DNA from: Actinomadura syzygii
GTDB lineage: Bacteria > Actinomycetota > Actinomycetes > Streptosporangiales > Streptosporangiaceae
Direction: 5' to 3'
Length of the DNA: 64,000 nt
Assembly: GCF_008085905.1 (NCBI RefSeq)
Contig: NZ_VSFF01000012.1
Span: 310,001 to 374,000 of the forward strand
The notes under the pieces are model-generated. The model saw only the letters and a list, made by a program, of their open reading frames with translations, did not search any database and was not told the origin of the DNA. Made by a program: the position numbers and the translations under genes. Shown piece after piece: positions 51,517 to 60,900 of this stretch (the first letter of the stretch is position 1; the number at the start of each line of letters is the position of its first letter).

Positions 51517-52371
51517 TCAGACGCGGTCGGCGGCGATCAGCAGGTACTGGAAGCTGCCGCCCTTGTACGCGTCGAGGAACGCCGCCTCGATGCCGGTGGT
51601 CAGCGAGGACTTCGCCCGCAGCTCCCAGTAGGGGATGGTGGCCGGGGTCAGGTCGATCACGCTCGCCGGGACGAGCCGGTTCGCCGCCATCTCCTTGAAG
51701 TACGTGCTGCGCGGGTGGATGTCGCAGATGTAGTGCGCGTTGATCTCGCTCACGGCGCGCGACGGCAGCCCGTAGGCGTCGTTGTAGCAGCCGGTGATGG
51801 TCACGTACCGGCCGCCGCGGCGTAGTAGTCGGGAGTGCTCGGCGAACAGCAGTCCGAGCTCGACGTACATGGTGCTCTCGTTGTTCCAGATGGCCTGGAA
51901 CGCTCCCGTCTCGAAGCCGGTGTCGAGCATGTTCTTGAAGTGGAAGCCCACCTTGTCGTCGACGCCGCGCCGGGCGGCCTGCTCGGTCGCGAACTCGACC
52001 TGGGACTCGGAGATCGACACCCCGTCCACGCGGCAGCCGAACCGCTGGTTGGCCATGAGGCTGGAGCCGCCGCGACCGCACCCCGCGTCGAGGAGGCGGT
52101 CGGACGGGTGCACGGGGCCCAGATGGTTCATCAGCAGCTCCGCCTGGGCGGTCTCCAGCCGGTGCAGTTCTGCGATCGTCCGCTCCTCGCGGGTCTCGGC
52201 CGGGCCGTCGAGGACGGTCCAGTCGACGACGCCGATGCCGTAGTGGTGGTGGTAGATCCCGTCCACCTCGCCCAGCCGCAGGTTGACCGGGTTCCTCTCG
52301 GCGTTCCAGTAGTCGGCGACCGAGTGCTGGTAGAGGCTGCTCAGAACCTGGCTGCCCGTGGTAGAGGCCAT
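51517..52371 (-). CDS. Geranyl diphosphate 2-C-methyltransferase
   Basis: This 284-residue methyltransferase makes 2-methyl-GPP, the precursor of 2-methylisoborneol. SAM motif LLDAGCGRGGSSLMANQRFGCRVDGVSIS (about 93-121) and IWNNESTMYVELGLLFAEH fit GPP methyltransferases. The N-terminal LYQHSVADYWNAERNPVNLRLGEVDGIYHHHYGIG is diagnostic of the family. The adjacent terpene synthase gene, 73 bases upstream, completes the two-gene pathway. ATG at 52371 follows GAAAGGATCACC. Confidence 0.92.
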   Translation of the reverse strand: MASTTGSQVLSSLYQHSVADYWNAERNPVNLRLGEVDGIYHHHYGIGVVDWTVLDGPAETREERTIAELHRLETAQAELLMNHLGPVHPSDRLLDAGCGRGGSSLMANQRFGCRVDGVSISESQVEFATEQAARRGVDDKVGFHFKNMLDTGFETGAFQAIWNNESTMYVELGLLFAEHSRLLRRGGRYVTITGCYNDAYGLPSRAVSEINAHYICDIHPRSTYFKEMAANRLVPASVIDLTPATIPYWELRAKSSLTTGIEAAFLDAYKGGSFQYLLIAADRV

Positions 52372-52400
52372 ACGTGGTGATCCTTTCTCGGAGGGTGGTC

Positions 52401-52443
52401 GGGGCGGGTCGGAGGGCGGGGCGGGTCGGAGGGCGGGGCGGGG
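52401..52443. repeat. Tandem 17-bp repeat between the MIB genes
   Basis: The unit GGGGCGGGTCGGAGGGC occurs at 52401-52417 and 52418-52434, and a partial third copy follows to 52443. It lies in the 73-base spacer between the MIB synthase stop and the methyltransferase start and may have grown by slippage. Confidence 0.8.
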
Positions 52444-52444
52444 G

Positions 52445-53746
52445 TCACTGGTAGCGGCGGCTGCCCTGGTGCCATTCGAAGCCGCCCGCCATCCAGCCCT
52501 GGACGCCGAGCAGGAACCGCTGCAGCTCGGGGGACGGGAGCACGGCGAGCTCCTTCTGCGCGGCCTCGAAGCCGCGGACGAAGTCGTTGTGCAGCGCGAT
52601 GGCGACCTCCGCGGCCTCGCGCAGCGGGCAGCCCTCCTCCTCGGCGATCAGCAGCACGACGTTGCAGTCGGGCAGGTCGTCGGCCGCCTCCTTCTCCGCC
52701 GAGTGGAGGTCGTTGACGATGACCGCCGCGGTGCCGGCCTGCATCACCGCGCGGTGCACGCGCGGCTCGAAGAACAGGTTCGCGTCGAGGTAGTAGCCGC
52801 CGACGATGTCGATCAGCGTCATCGAGGTGTAGAAGCTGTCGTGCTGCCGGGCGGCCAGGTAGCGCCACACCTGGGGCAGCTCGCCGAGGTGCCGCCAGGC
52901 GGCGTAGGCCGTCCAGCTCACGTACATCTGGGAGGTGATGTTGCAGAGCCGCATGATCTGCGACGGCGTGCCGAGCCGCCGCGCGTGGTCGGTGGCCGAG
53001 CGCAGCGCCATCAGGACGGGGTCGGCGCGGATCGCCTCCTCGAGCTGCGCGGTGTACCGGCCCGCGGGGGGCGGCGGGTCCATCGCGGACGTGACGAGCG
53101 CGAGGCGGGGCGGCAGCTTGGTGGGGGAGGCGCCGAGGTCGGTCTCGTCGGCGTAGTAGTCGTCGCTGGCCCACCAGGCGGCGTTCATCTTGGCCCCGAG
53201 GAGTAGCGCGTCGACGTCGTCGGTCTCGGGGTGGGCGAGGACGGCGAGCCGCCCGAACCCGGTCTCGCGGAACTGGTCGATCTGGTCGGCGTAGATGCCG
53301 ACCTCCTCCGCCCAGGCCACCAGCCGGTCGTTGACCACGCGGGCGAGGTCGTCGTCGACGCGGGCGGTCACCGGCAGGTACAGCGGCGACAGGGAGCCGT
53401 CGCCCCATTCCCGCTCGGCGTAGCCGGGGGAGAAGTGGCCGCCCTTGCGGGTCGGGCTCGGTAGCGGCCGGGTGGGCGGGAGCGGCGCGTCGGCCGGAAG
53501 CCCGGCGGCCGGGTCCTCAGGCGCGTCCGTAGGTAGGTCGGTAGGCCCGTCGGCGGGCTCGGTCGGGGGCTCGGTAGGTGGGGCCTCCGTCGTGCCGCCC
53601 GCCGGCTCGGTGGCGGGCGGACAGGCGGGCGGGCATGACGGCGTCCCTTTGCCCGGACTCAGCAGGTCCGTGATGCGCGCCGCCGACGTGCCGAGCCCGG
53701 ACGGGCCGGACAGGAGCCGGGTCACCCGCTCCGCGATGTCGTCCAT
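52445..53746 (-). CDS. 2-methylisoborneol synthase
   Basis: This 433-residue class I terpene cyclase converts 2-methyl-GPP to 2-methylisoborneol, an earthy odorant. The Asp-rich motif is ASDDYYADET (about residues 196-205), the NSE/DTE motif is VNDLHSAEKE (about 344-353). The first 110 residues are a Pro/Thr/Glu-rich disordered leader, usual in MIB synthases. It is the first gene of the MIB pair. The cyclic-nucleotide-binding protein gene often found with these genes is not present here. A nested inverted repeat precedes the start. Confidence 0.92.
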   Translation of the reverse strand: MDDIAERVTRLLSGPSGLGTSAARITDLLSPGKGTPSCPPACPPATEPAGGTTEAPPTEPPTEPADGPTDLPTDAPEDPAAGLPADAPLPPTRPLPSPTRKGGHFSPGYAEREWGDGSLSPLYLPVTARVDDDLARVVNDRLVAWAEEVGIYADQIDQFRETGFGRLAVLAHPETDDVDALLLGAKMNAAWWASDDYYADETDLGASPTKLPPRLALVTSAMDPPPPAGRYTAQLEEAIRADPVLMALRSATDHARRLGTPSQIMRLCNITSQMYVSWTAYAAWRHLGELPQVWRYLAARQHDSFYTSMTLIDIVGGYYLDANLFFEPRVHRAVMQAGTAAVIVNDLHSAEKEAADDLPDCNVVLLIAEEEGCPLREAAEVAIALHNDFVRGFEAAQKELAVLPSPELQRFLLGVQGWMAGGFEWHQGSRRYQ

Positions 53747-53760
53747 GGTCGGTCCCCTCG

Positions 53761-53820
53761 CTGGTCATTGCGGTGGACGGCCGCTCCTCGCGAAGAGCCG
53801 TCCGGACTCCCGGGGACCAG
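53761..53820 (-). promoter_or_regulatory. Nested inverted repeats upstream of MIB synthase
   Basis: CTGGTC at 53761-53766 pairs with GACCAG at 53815-53820. Inside it GGACGGC at 53775-53781 pairs with GCCGTCC at 53797-53803. The structure lies 15-75 bases upstream of the synthase ATG and could be a leader hairpin or an operator. Confidence 0.4.
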
Positions 53821-53897
53821 TTACTCACAGCTTCACCACGACTACAACCGGGCATCGCCTTGCCTGAGGGTGACAGCATGTAACCACCCGTCAGGGG

Positions 53898-55079
53898 TCA
53901 TTTCCGGCGTCTGGGTACGCGCCGGGACAGCGTCAGCGGCACCGCGAGGGCGATCACCGCGGCGGTGAGCGCGAACGCGGGCGGATAGCCGGTCTGCGCC
54001 GCGATCACCCCGAACGCGGCGCCGCCCGCGCCCATGCCGCCGTCGTAGCCGATGTTCCAGACGGCGCTGACCGTCCCGTAGCCGGACGGCGGCACCCGCT
54101 GGTACATCACCGCGAGGCTCACGTTCTGGGCGATGCCGAAGCCCGCGCCGAACAGCGCCATCGAGACGAGGACGGCCACCGGGTTCGGCACCAGGACGAG
54201 CAGCGCGACCCCGGCCGCCGCCGCGACGAGCGCGGGCGTGAGGAGGCGTCCGGCGCCGTGGCGGTCGCCCGCGCGTCCGGCCCACCAGCGGGTGAAGGTG
54301 GTCGCGGCGGGCTGGACGAGCAGGGCCGCCGCCGCGACGCGCCCGTCCGGGACGGCCTCGGGCAGGAACGTGACGAGGATGCCCGCCGCCATCGCGGTCG
54401 CGGCGAACGCGGCGGCCGGACGCAGCAGCGCCGCCGTCCGCAGCCCGGCGACGATGCCGAACGCCTGCCCGGTCGCCTCGGGCCGGAGACTCGGCAGGCC
54501 GGGCAGCGTCGCGAGGGCGGCGAGCGTCACGGCCGAGCCCGCGAGGAACACCGGGGTGTAGCCAACGTGCCCGGCGAGCCAGACGCCGAGCGGCAGCGCG
54601 AGGACGGTCGGCAGCCCGGCGGTGAGCCCGAAAAGGCCGAGCGCCTCGCCCCGCCGCTCCGCCGGGACAATCGCCGCCACCAGTGCGTTCGTCACCACCA
54701 CCGAGACCCCGAAGCCGAGCCCGCGGACCAGGCTCACCACGGTGATCGTCGCCATGTCGGACGCGAAGACCAGCGCGATCGGCGGCAGCCCCAGCAGCAC
54801 CAGGCCGACCGCGAACACCGGCCGGTACCCGAACCGCGCGAGCAGCCGGGGGAGGGCCAGCTCGGCGAGCACCGTGGACAGCATCAGCGCGCCCGTGGCG
54901 AGCCCCGCGCCGACGCCGCCCGCCCCGGACGCCGACGCGTACATCGGGACGACCGACAGCAGCAGGAAGACGCCCGTCAGGCTCGCGAAGGTCGCGGCGA
55001 AGACGAGCGCCAGTCGCCTGCCCACCAGTCGCGGACGCCTGCCGCCGACGTCCTGCTTGCCACGAAGTGCCTCGCTCAT
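53898..55079 (-). CDS. MFS transporter
   Basis: This 393-residue major facilitator has about twelve hydrophobic helices and the cytoplasmic loop pattern RFGYRPVFAVGLVLLG after helix 2. It also has the FGLTAGLPTVLALPLGVWLAG block usual in drug/proton antiporters of the DHA type. Substrate unknown. ATG at 55079 (MSEALRGKQ) is chosen; upstream GTG/ATG at 55085-55088 are alternatives with no better ribosome site. It lies between the MIB genes and a second transporter gene on the same strand but with an 80-base gap, so the operon link is unclear. Confidence 0.85.
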   Translation of the reverse strand: MSEALRGKQDVGGRRPRLVGRRLALVFAATFASLTGVFLLLSVVPMYASASGAGGVGAGLATGALMLSTVLAELALPRLLARFGYRPVFAVGLVLLGLPPIALVFASDMATITVVSLVRGLGFGVSVVVTNALVAAIVPAERRGEALGLFGLTAGLPTVLALPLGVWLAGHVGYTPVFLAGSAVTLAALATLPGLPSLRPEATGQAFGIVAGLRTAALLRPAAAFAATAMAAGILVTFLPEAVPDGRVAAAALLVQPAATTFTRWWAGRAGDRHGAGRLLTPALVAAAAGVALLVLVPNPVAVLVSMALFGAGFGIAQNVSLAVMYQRVPPSGYGTVSAVWNIGYDGGMGAGGAAFGVIAAQTGYPPAFALTAAVIALAVPLTLSRRVPRRRK

Positions 55080-55140
55080 GCCCATCACGGTAGAAGCACG
55101 CGGACCGCCCCCGTTTATTCGGCCCTCACGAGGACGCGGC

Positions 55141-55174
55141 CGTCAGGAGGAGGCGAGCGTCAGGAGGAGGCGAG
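55141..55174. repeat. 17-bp duplication at the end of the EamA gene
   Basis: CGTCAGGAGGAGGCGAG is present at 55141-55157 and 55158-55174, and CGTCAG begins a third. Each unit carries a TCA that reads as TGA on the minus strand, so the stop codon of the transporter gene is doubled 17 bases apart. Confidence 0.85.
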
Positions 55175-56002
55175 CGTCAGAAGGACGACGGCGGCGCCCG
55201 CCCCGGCCAGCCCGGCCGCCTGCGGCCACGACAGCCGCTCGCGCAGCGCCGTGACGCCGAGCAGCACCGGCACGACCGGGTACAGCGAGGACAGCACGAC
55301 CGCGACGACGACCAGTTGCTCCCGCGTGGCGAGCAGGTAGCAGACGAGCGCCGCCGCCGCGAGCCCGCCGTTCAGCGCCGACCAGAGGCACGCCCTCCCG
55401 GACGGCAGGCGCTGATCGGACGGCCACATCATCGGCGCGACGGCGAGGACGGCGGCGACCCGTCCGGCGGCGACCGGCCAGAGACCCGAGCCCTCGCCCG
55501 CCTGCGCGAGGGCGAGGTACTGGACCCCTATGCCGACGCTGGCGACGAGCCCGTTGACGAGGGCCGCGCGCACCGGGCCGCGCTCGTCCGAACGCGACTG
55601 GGACACGAGCCACAGTGCGGGCAGCACGACCGCGATCCCGGCCCACGACGCCGCCGGCGGACGGTCGCCGAGGAACACGACGCCCGCGACGACCGGCAGC
55701 GCGACCCCGCCGACGGCGCTGACCGGGACGACGACGCTCAGGTTCCCCAGGCTGATGCCCCGGTAGAGGAACACCATCGCGAGGCCCGTCCCCACGCCGG
55801 ACGCCGCGCCCCAGCCGAGGTCGGCGGCTTCGACGCCGTCGGCGGAGACGAGCAGCGCGGCCACGACCGCGAACACGAGCCCTCCGGCCTGGCCCAGGAA
55901 CGCGACGGCGGCGAAGCCGGAACGCCGCGCCAGCAGACCGCCCCAGACGTCCGCGACGCCGTAGAGGAGCGCCGAGGCGAGGGCGAGGAGCGGGCCGGTC
56001 AC
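55160..56002 (-). CDS. EamA/DMT-family transporter
   Basis: This 280-residue protein has ten hydrophobic helices in two EamA halves, with the ASALLYGVADVWGGLLARRSGFAAVAFLGQ start and the VVVPVSAVGGVALPVVAGVVFLGDRPP and LSSLYPVVPVLLGVTALRERLSWPQ repeats characteristic of EamA halves. DMT proteins export metabolites. GTG at 56002 overlaps the stop of the upstream MarR gene (GTGA), giving translational coupling. It is therefore a likely efflux target of that Cys-rich regulator. Its 3' end carries a 17-bp duplication. Confidence 0.88.
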   Translation of the reverse strand: MTGPLLALASALLYGVADVWGGLLARRSGFAAVAFLGQAGGLVFAVVAALLVSADGVEAADLGWGAASGVGTGLAMVFLYRGISLGNLSVVVPVSAVGGVALPVVAGVVFLGDRPPAASWAGIAVVLPALWLVSQSRSDERGPVRAALVNGLVASVGIGVQYLALAQAGEGSGLWPVAAGRVAAVLAVAPMMWPSDQRLPSGRACLWSALNGGLAAAALVCYLLATREQLVVVAVVLSSLYPVVPVLLGVTALRERLSWPQAAGLAGAGAAVVLLTLASS

Positions 56003-56520
56003 GCGCCTCCCGCGTCCCGCTCGGCCTGGCCGACCGGGCAGACCGCGCCCTCGGTGCAGCAGCGCCGGTCGCAGAACCGGCACATGACGTCCGAGTCGCC
56101 GATCGTCTCGTAGAGGCGGGCCAGGAGCTTGCCGAGGATGACGGTGAGGGCCTCGCGCTCGCCGCCGTCCAGGACGGCCAGCGCGTCGGCCAGCGGCGCG
56201 CCCCGCGCGGTGAGCATGCGGCGGGCCGCGTCCTCGCCCTTCGCGGTCAGCCGCACCTCCACGGCGCGCCCGCCGCCGGGACGGCGCCGCGCGAGCCCGG
56301 CGTCCCGGAGGCCGTCCACCATGCGGGCGGCGGCGGACTGGGTCAGCCCGACCCGCCTGCCCAGCTCGGTGACGCCCAGCCCCGGCTCCTCGGCCAGGAC
56401 GATCAGCGCCGCCGCGCCGCTCGCGCTCACTCGTCCGGCGGCCGTCGTCCCGGCGAGGACGAGGTCGGTCACCGCCAGCGACGCGGCGCCCAGCAGGTTC
56501 GCCAACCGTTCATCATGCAT
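55999..56520 (-). CDS. MarR-family regulator with Cys-rich C-terminus
   Basis: This 173-residue regulator has a winged helix (LGVTELGRRVGLTQSAAARMVDGLRDAGLARRRPG, about 48-82) followed by a C-terminal tail with five Cys in VMCRFCDRRCCTEGAVCPVG (about 144-163). The cysteines could bind a metal or an iron-sulfur cluster or act as redox switch. ATG at 56520 lies inside a perfect 23-bp palindrome. It is coupled to the EamA transporter gene and divergent from selA. Related Cys-tailed MarR proteins are known in actinobacteria, though I know of no defined signal. Confidence 0.85.
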   Translation of the reverse strand: MHDERLANLLGAASLAVTDLVLAGTTAAGRVSASGAAALIVLAEEPGLGVTELGRRVGLTQSAAARMVDGLRDAGLARRRPGGGRAVEVRLTAKGEDAARRMLTARGAPLADALAVLDGGEREALTVILGKLLARLYETIGDSDVMCRFCDRRCCTEGAVCPVGQAERDAGGA

Positions 56521-56534
56521 GACTCATGCATGAT
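56512..56534. promoter_or_regulatory. Perfect 23-bp palindrome over the MarR start codon
   Basis: ATCATGCATGA at 56512-56522 and TCATGCATGAT at 56524-56534 are exact complements around one C. The MarR start codon (56518-56520) is within it. It is the obvious autoregulatory operator, and it is 77 bases before selA. Confidence 0.75.
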
Positions 56535-56610
56535 ACATCTCGGCGCGCGCCGGTCCCGGCGCGGCGTGCCGCGCATGCGATGCTGGCGGAAACACCGCGG
56601 AGGTCGCCCG

Positions 56611-57939
56611 ATGGATCGTGAAGCCGCGCCCGGCGCGCCCGCGCCGATGGGCGAGGACGCGCGGCGGCGGATCGCCCGCACCGACGTCCTCCTCGCCGAG
56701 CCGCGGCTCGCGCTGGCGGCCGGACGTCTCGGCCGAGGCGTGGTGAAGGCGGCGATCGGCGCGGCGCAGCGGCGCGCCCGGGACGGCGAGATCCCGCCGG
56801 ACGCGGTGGCCGACGCCGCCGTCGCGGCGCTGCCGCCGACCGCGTCCGGGCTGCGTCCGGTGATCAACGCGACCGGCGTCCTGCTGCACACGAACCTCGG
56901 GCGCGCGCCGCTCTCGGACGCGGCCCGCGAGGCGGCGGCCATGGCGTCCGGCCCGACCGACGTCGAGCTCGACCTGGAGACGGGACGCCGCGCGCGGCGC
57001 GGACGGTCCGTCCTGGACGCGCTCCTGGAGCGGGTGCCGAAGGCGGGGGCCGCGCACGTCGTCAACAACGGCGCGGCGGTGCTCGTGCTGGCCGCGTCCG
57101 CGCTGGCGCACGACCGGGAGATCGTGATCAGCCGCGGCGAGATGGTGGAGATCGGGGACGGCTTCCGCATCCCCGAGCTGCTCGCCGCGACCGGCGCCCG
57201 GCTGCGCGAGGTCGGCACCACCAACCGGACGACCCCCGGCGACTACGCCGAGGCGATCGGCGACGAGACGGGCTTCATCCTCAAGGTTCACCCGTCGAAC
57301 TTCCGCGTCACCGGCTTCACGCGCGGCGCCGGCGTCTCAGAGCTGGCCGGACTCGGCGTCCCCGTCGTCGCGGACATCGGCTCCGGCCTCCTCGCCCCCG
57401 AGCCGCTGCTGCCGGACGAGCCGGACGCCGCGTCCATGCTCAAATCCGGCGCGGACCTCGTCACCGCGAGCGGCGACAAGCTGCTCGGCGGCCCGCAGTG
57501 CGGCATCGCCCTCGGCCGCGCGGACCTCGTCCGGCGGCTCGCTCGCCATCCGATCGCGCGGGCGCTGCGGGCCGGGAAGACGACGCTCGCCGCGCTGGAG
57601 GCGACCCTGCGCGGCCCCGCCACCCCGACCGCGCTGGCCCTGCACGCCGACGTCGGGGCGCTGCGCGAGCGCGCCGAACGCCTCGCCGCCCGGCTCCGCG
57701 ACGCCGGGGTGGACGCGCGGCCCGTCGCGAGCGAGGCGGCGGTCGGCGGCGGCGGCGCGCCCGGGGTCGTCCTGCCGAGCGCGGCCGTGTCGCTGCCCGA
57801 GCCGTACGCGGCCCGGCTGCGGCTCGGCGCGCCCGCCGTGATGGGACGCGTCGACGACGGCCGCTGCCTGCTCGACCTGCGCGCGGTCCCGCCGGGCGAC
57901 GACGACGAGATCGTCCGGGCCGTCGGGCTCGCGCGCTAG
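56611..57939 (+). CDS. selA: L-seryl-tRNA(Sec) selenium transferase
   Basis: This 442-residue PLP enzyme converts seryl-tRNA(Sec) to selenocysteyl-tRNA(Sec) using selenophosphate. It has RPVINATGVLLHTNLGRAPLS (about 85-105), the HVVNNGAAVLVLAASALAH block, VADIGSGL and the PLP-lysine in TASGDKLLGGPQCG (about residue 290). ATG at 56611 follows CGGAGG. It faces the selenoprotein formate dehydrogenase gene; the two stop codons share the bases CTAG at 57936-57939. selB, selD and the Sec tRNA gene are not in the window. Confidence 0.93.
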   Translation: MDREAAPGAPAPMGEDARRRIARTDVLLAEPRLALAAGRLGRGVVKAAIGAAQRRARDGEIPPDAVADAAVAALPPTASGLRPVINATGVLLHTNLGRAPLSDAAREAAAMASGPTDVELDLETGRRARRGRSVLDALLERVPKAGAAHVVNNGAAVLVLAASALAHDREIVISRGEMVEIGDGFRIPELLAATGARLREVGTTNRTTPGDYAEAIGDETGFILKVHPSNFRVTGFTRGAGVSELAGLGVPVVADIGSGLLAPEPLLPDEPDAASMLKSGADLVTASGDKLLGGPQCGIALGRADLVRRLARHPIARALRAGKTTLAALEATLRGPATPTALALHADVGALRERAERLAARLRDAGVDARPVASEAAVGGGGAPGVVLPSAAVSLPEPYAARLRLGAPAVMGRVDDGRCLLDLRAVPPGDDDEIVRAVGLAR

Positions 57940-60900
57940 AGCTCGGTGCCGGTGTCGGCGGTGATCCCGGCGCGCTCCCGGTACTCGCGGACGAGCGCCG
58001 CCGCGTCCCGCCCGCGCGGGCGCCGTCCCGGACGGATGTCGACCGCCAGCGCCTTCGCCTCCTGGATGTGGGTGTTCGGGTCCAGCGCGAGGTGCAGCAG
58101 TTCGTTCGCCGCGTCGCCCCTGCTGTAGCCGTTCGGGCCCCAGTGGTAGGGGAGGCCGACCTGGTGGAGCGTCAGCCCGTCCACGGTGAGCGGAGCCATC
58201 CGGTCGGTGACCAGGACGCGCGCCTCGACCACGTTGCGCGGGCTGACGATCGTCGCCCAGCCGCCGTGCTCCAGGTCCCGCTCGGCCGCCAGCTCCGGCG
58301 ACACCTCGCAGAAGAACTCCGGCTGCAACTCCGCCAGGTACGGCTGCCAGCGCGACATCCCGCCTGCCGTGTGGTGCTCGGTGAGCCGGTACGTCGTCGC
58401 GACGAACGGAAACACGTCCGCGCCCGGCGCGCCGTCGCTCGGCGCGAACCGGTCGTCCGGATGCGGCGGCAGCAGATGCCGGACGGGGTTGCGCTGCTGC
58501 CCGTACAGCGCGTTCGTGAACGGCGACTCCTGCGGCTCGTAGTGCGCGGGGAGCGGGCCGTCCGTCAGTCCGGCCGGGACGTACAGCCACGCCTTGCCGT
58601 CCGCCTGCATGATGAACGGGTCGTCCCCGGCGAGCGCGTCCGGGCCGGTCGCGTCGTCCGGCGGCTGGTAGTCGGGCGGACGGTCGGCGACGAAGTCGGG
58701 CACGTCATGACCCGTCCACTTGCCCTTGTCGGCGTCCCACCACACGAGTGCCTTGCGCTCGCTCCACGGGTTGCCGTCAGGGTCGGCGGACGCGCGGTTG
58801 TACAGGACGCGCCGGTTCATCGGCCACGCCCAGCCCCACTCCGGCGCGACCCAGCTCTGCTCGGAGCCGGGCTTGCGGCGGGCGGGCTGGTTGACGCCGT
58901 CCGCGTAGCAGCCGCAGTAGATCCAGCAGCCGCACGACGTGGACCCGTCGTCCTTGAGCTGCGTGTAGGACGACAGCGGGTTCCCGTCGGCGTCCCGCCC
59001 GTTGATCTCGGCGAGGACGGCCTCGGCGTCGGGTTCGTCCAGCCTCCCTTGGGTCGGGTAGTCCCAGGCGAGGTCGAGCAGCGGACGGTCCATCTCCTCT
59101 GTCGACGCGGCGAGCTTCTCCCGGATGATGCGGCCCAGGTGGTACATGAACCACAGCTCGCTGCGCGCCTCCCCGGCGGGCTCCACGGCCTGGTGGTGCC
59201 ATTGCAGCATCCGCTGCGTGTTGGTGAAGCTGCCGTCCTTCTCGGTGTGCGTGGCGGCGGGCATGAAGAACACCTCGGTGCCGATGTCCTCGGTGCGCAT
59301 CTCGCCCGTCTCGATCTCCGGGCCGTCCTTCCACCACGTAGCGGACTCGATCAGCGAGAAGTCGCGGACGACCAGCCAGTCCAGGTTCGCCATCCCGAGC
59401 CGCTGGAGCTTCGCGTTCGCCGACCCGACCGCCGGATTCTCGCCCATCAGGAAGTAGCCCTTGCACAGGCCGTTGATCTGGGCCATCACCGTCTCGTACG
59501 TGCTGTGCGATCCGGTCAGCCTGGGCAGGTAGTCGAAGCAGAAGTCGTTGTCCTGCGTCGCGGCGTCGCCCCAGTACGCCTTCAGCAGGCTGACGATGTA
59601 GGAGCGCATGTTGCCCCAGAAGCCCTTTTCCGCCGACTCCGCCTGCACGAACGCGTCCAGGTTCTCGTTGGTGTGGGCGTGCGGCATCGGGATGTATCCG
59701 GGAAGCAGGTTGAACAGCGTCGGAATGTCCGTCGAGCCCTGGATGGACGCGTGCCCGCGCAGCGCCAGGATCCCGCCGCCCGGCCGTCCGATGTTGCCCA
59801 GCAGTGACTGGAGGATCGCGGCCGTCCGGATGTACTGGACGCCGACCGTGTGCTGCGTCCAGCCGACCGCGTACGCGAACGCCGTGGTCCGGTCGGGCCC
59901 GGAGTTCTCCGCGATCAGCTCGCAGACCTCGCGGAACCGGTCCTGCGAGACGCCGCAGATCCGCTCGACCATCTCCGGCGTGTACCGCGAATAGTGCCGC
60001 TTGAGCACCTGGAACACGCACCGGGGATGCTCCAGCGTCAGGTCGCGCTCCGGCGTGCCCTCGCCGATCGCCGCGCCGCCCGAGCCGTGCGCCTCGCCGC
60101 GTCCCGCCTCGGACACGGCCGGGGCGCGCTCGTCCCACTGCATGTCCCGCTCACCGGCCGCCGACTGGACGTTCATCCCCGCGTACCGCCAGGTCGTGTG
60201 GTCGTACACGCGCTTCTCCGGGTCGAAGCCGGAGAACACGCCGTCCAGGTCCTCGGTGTCGCGGAAGTCCTCCGACAGGATCATCGGCGCGTTCGTGTAC
60301 GCGACGACGTAGTCGCGGAAGTACTTCTCGTTCTGCAGGACGTAGTTGACGATCCCGCCGAGGAACGCGATGTCGCTACCGGCGCGCAGCGGTACGTGCG
60401 CGTCGGCCACGGCGCTCGTCCGCGTGAACCGGGGGTCGACGTGGACCAGCTTCGCGCCGCGAGCCTTCGCCTCCATCACCCACTGGAACCCGACCGGATG
60501 GCATTCCGCCATGTTCGAGCCCTGGACGACGATGCAGTCAGCGTTCTGCAGATCCTGCTGGAAGGTGGTCGCGCCGCCGCGTCCGAACGAGGTTCCCAGA
60601 CCGGGAACGGTGGAGGAGTGTCAAATGCGGGCCTGATTCTCGATCTGCACCGCGCCGAGCGCGGTGAACAGCTTCTTGATCAGGTAGTTCTCCTCGTTGT
60701 CCAGGGTCGCGCCGCCGAGGCTCGCGAGGCCCAGCGTGCGCCGCACCCGGACGCCGTCCTCCTCCTGCTGCCACCCCTGCCGCCTGGCCTCGATCACCCG
60801 GTCGGCGATCATGTCCATCGCGGTGTCGAGGTCGAGCGGCTCCCACTCCGTGCCGTGCGGGCGCCGGTACAGCACCCGGTACTCGCGGGCGGACCCGGTG

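Noticed and set aside
60621..60623. In-frame TGA dividing the formate dehydrogenase gene, as sign of a pseudogene
   Set aside because: It is at the exact Sec position of the family, is followed by a SECIS-like hairpin, and the frame is intact on both sides. selA is adjacent.
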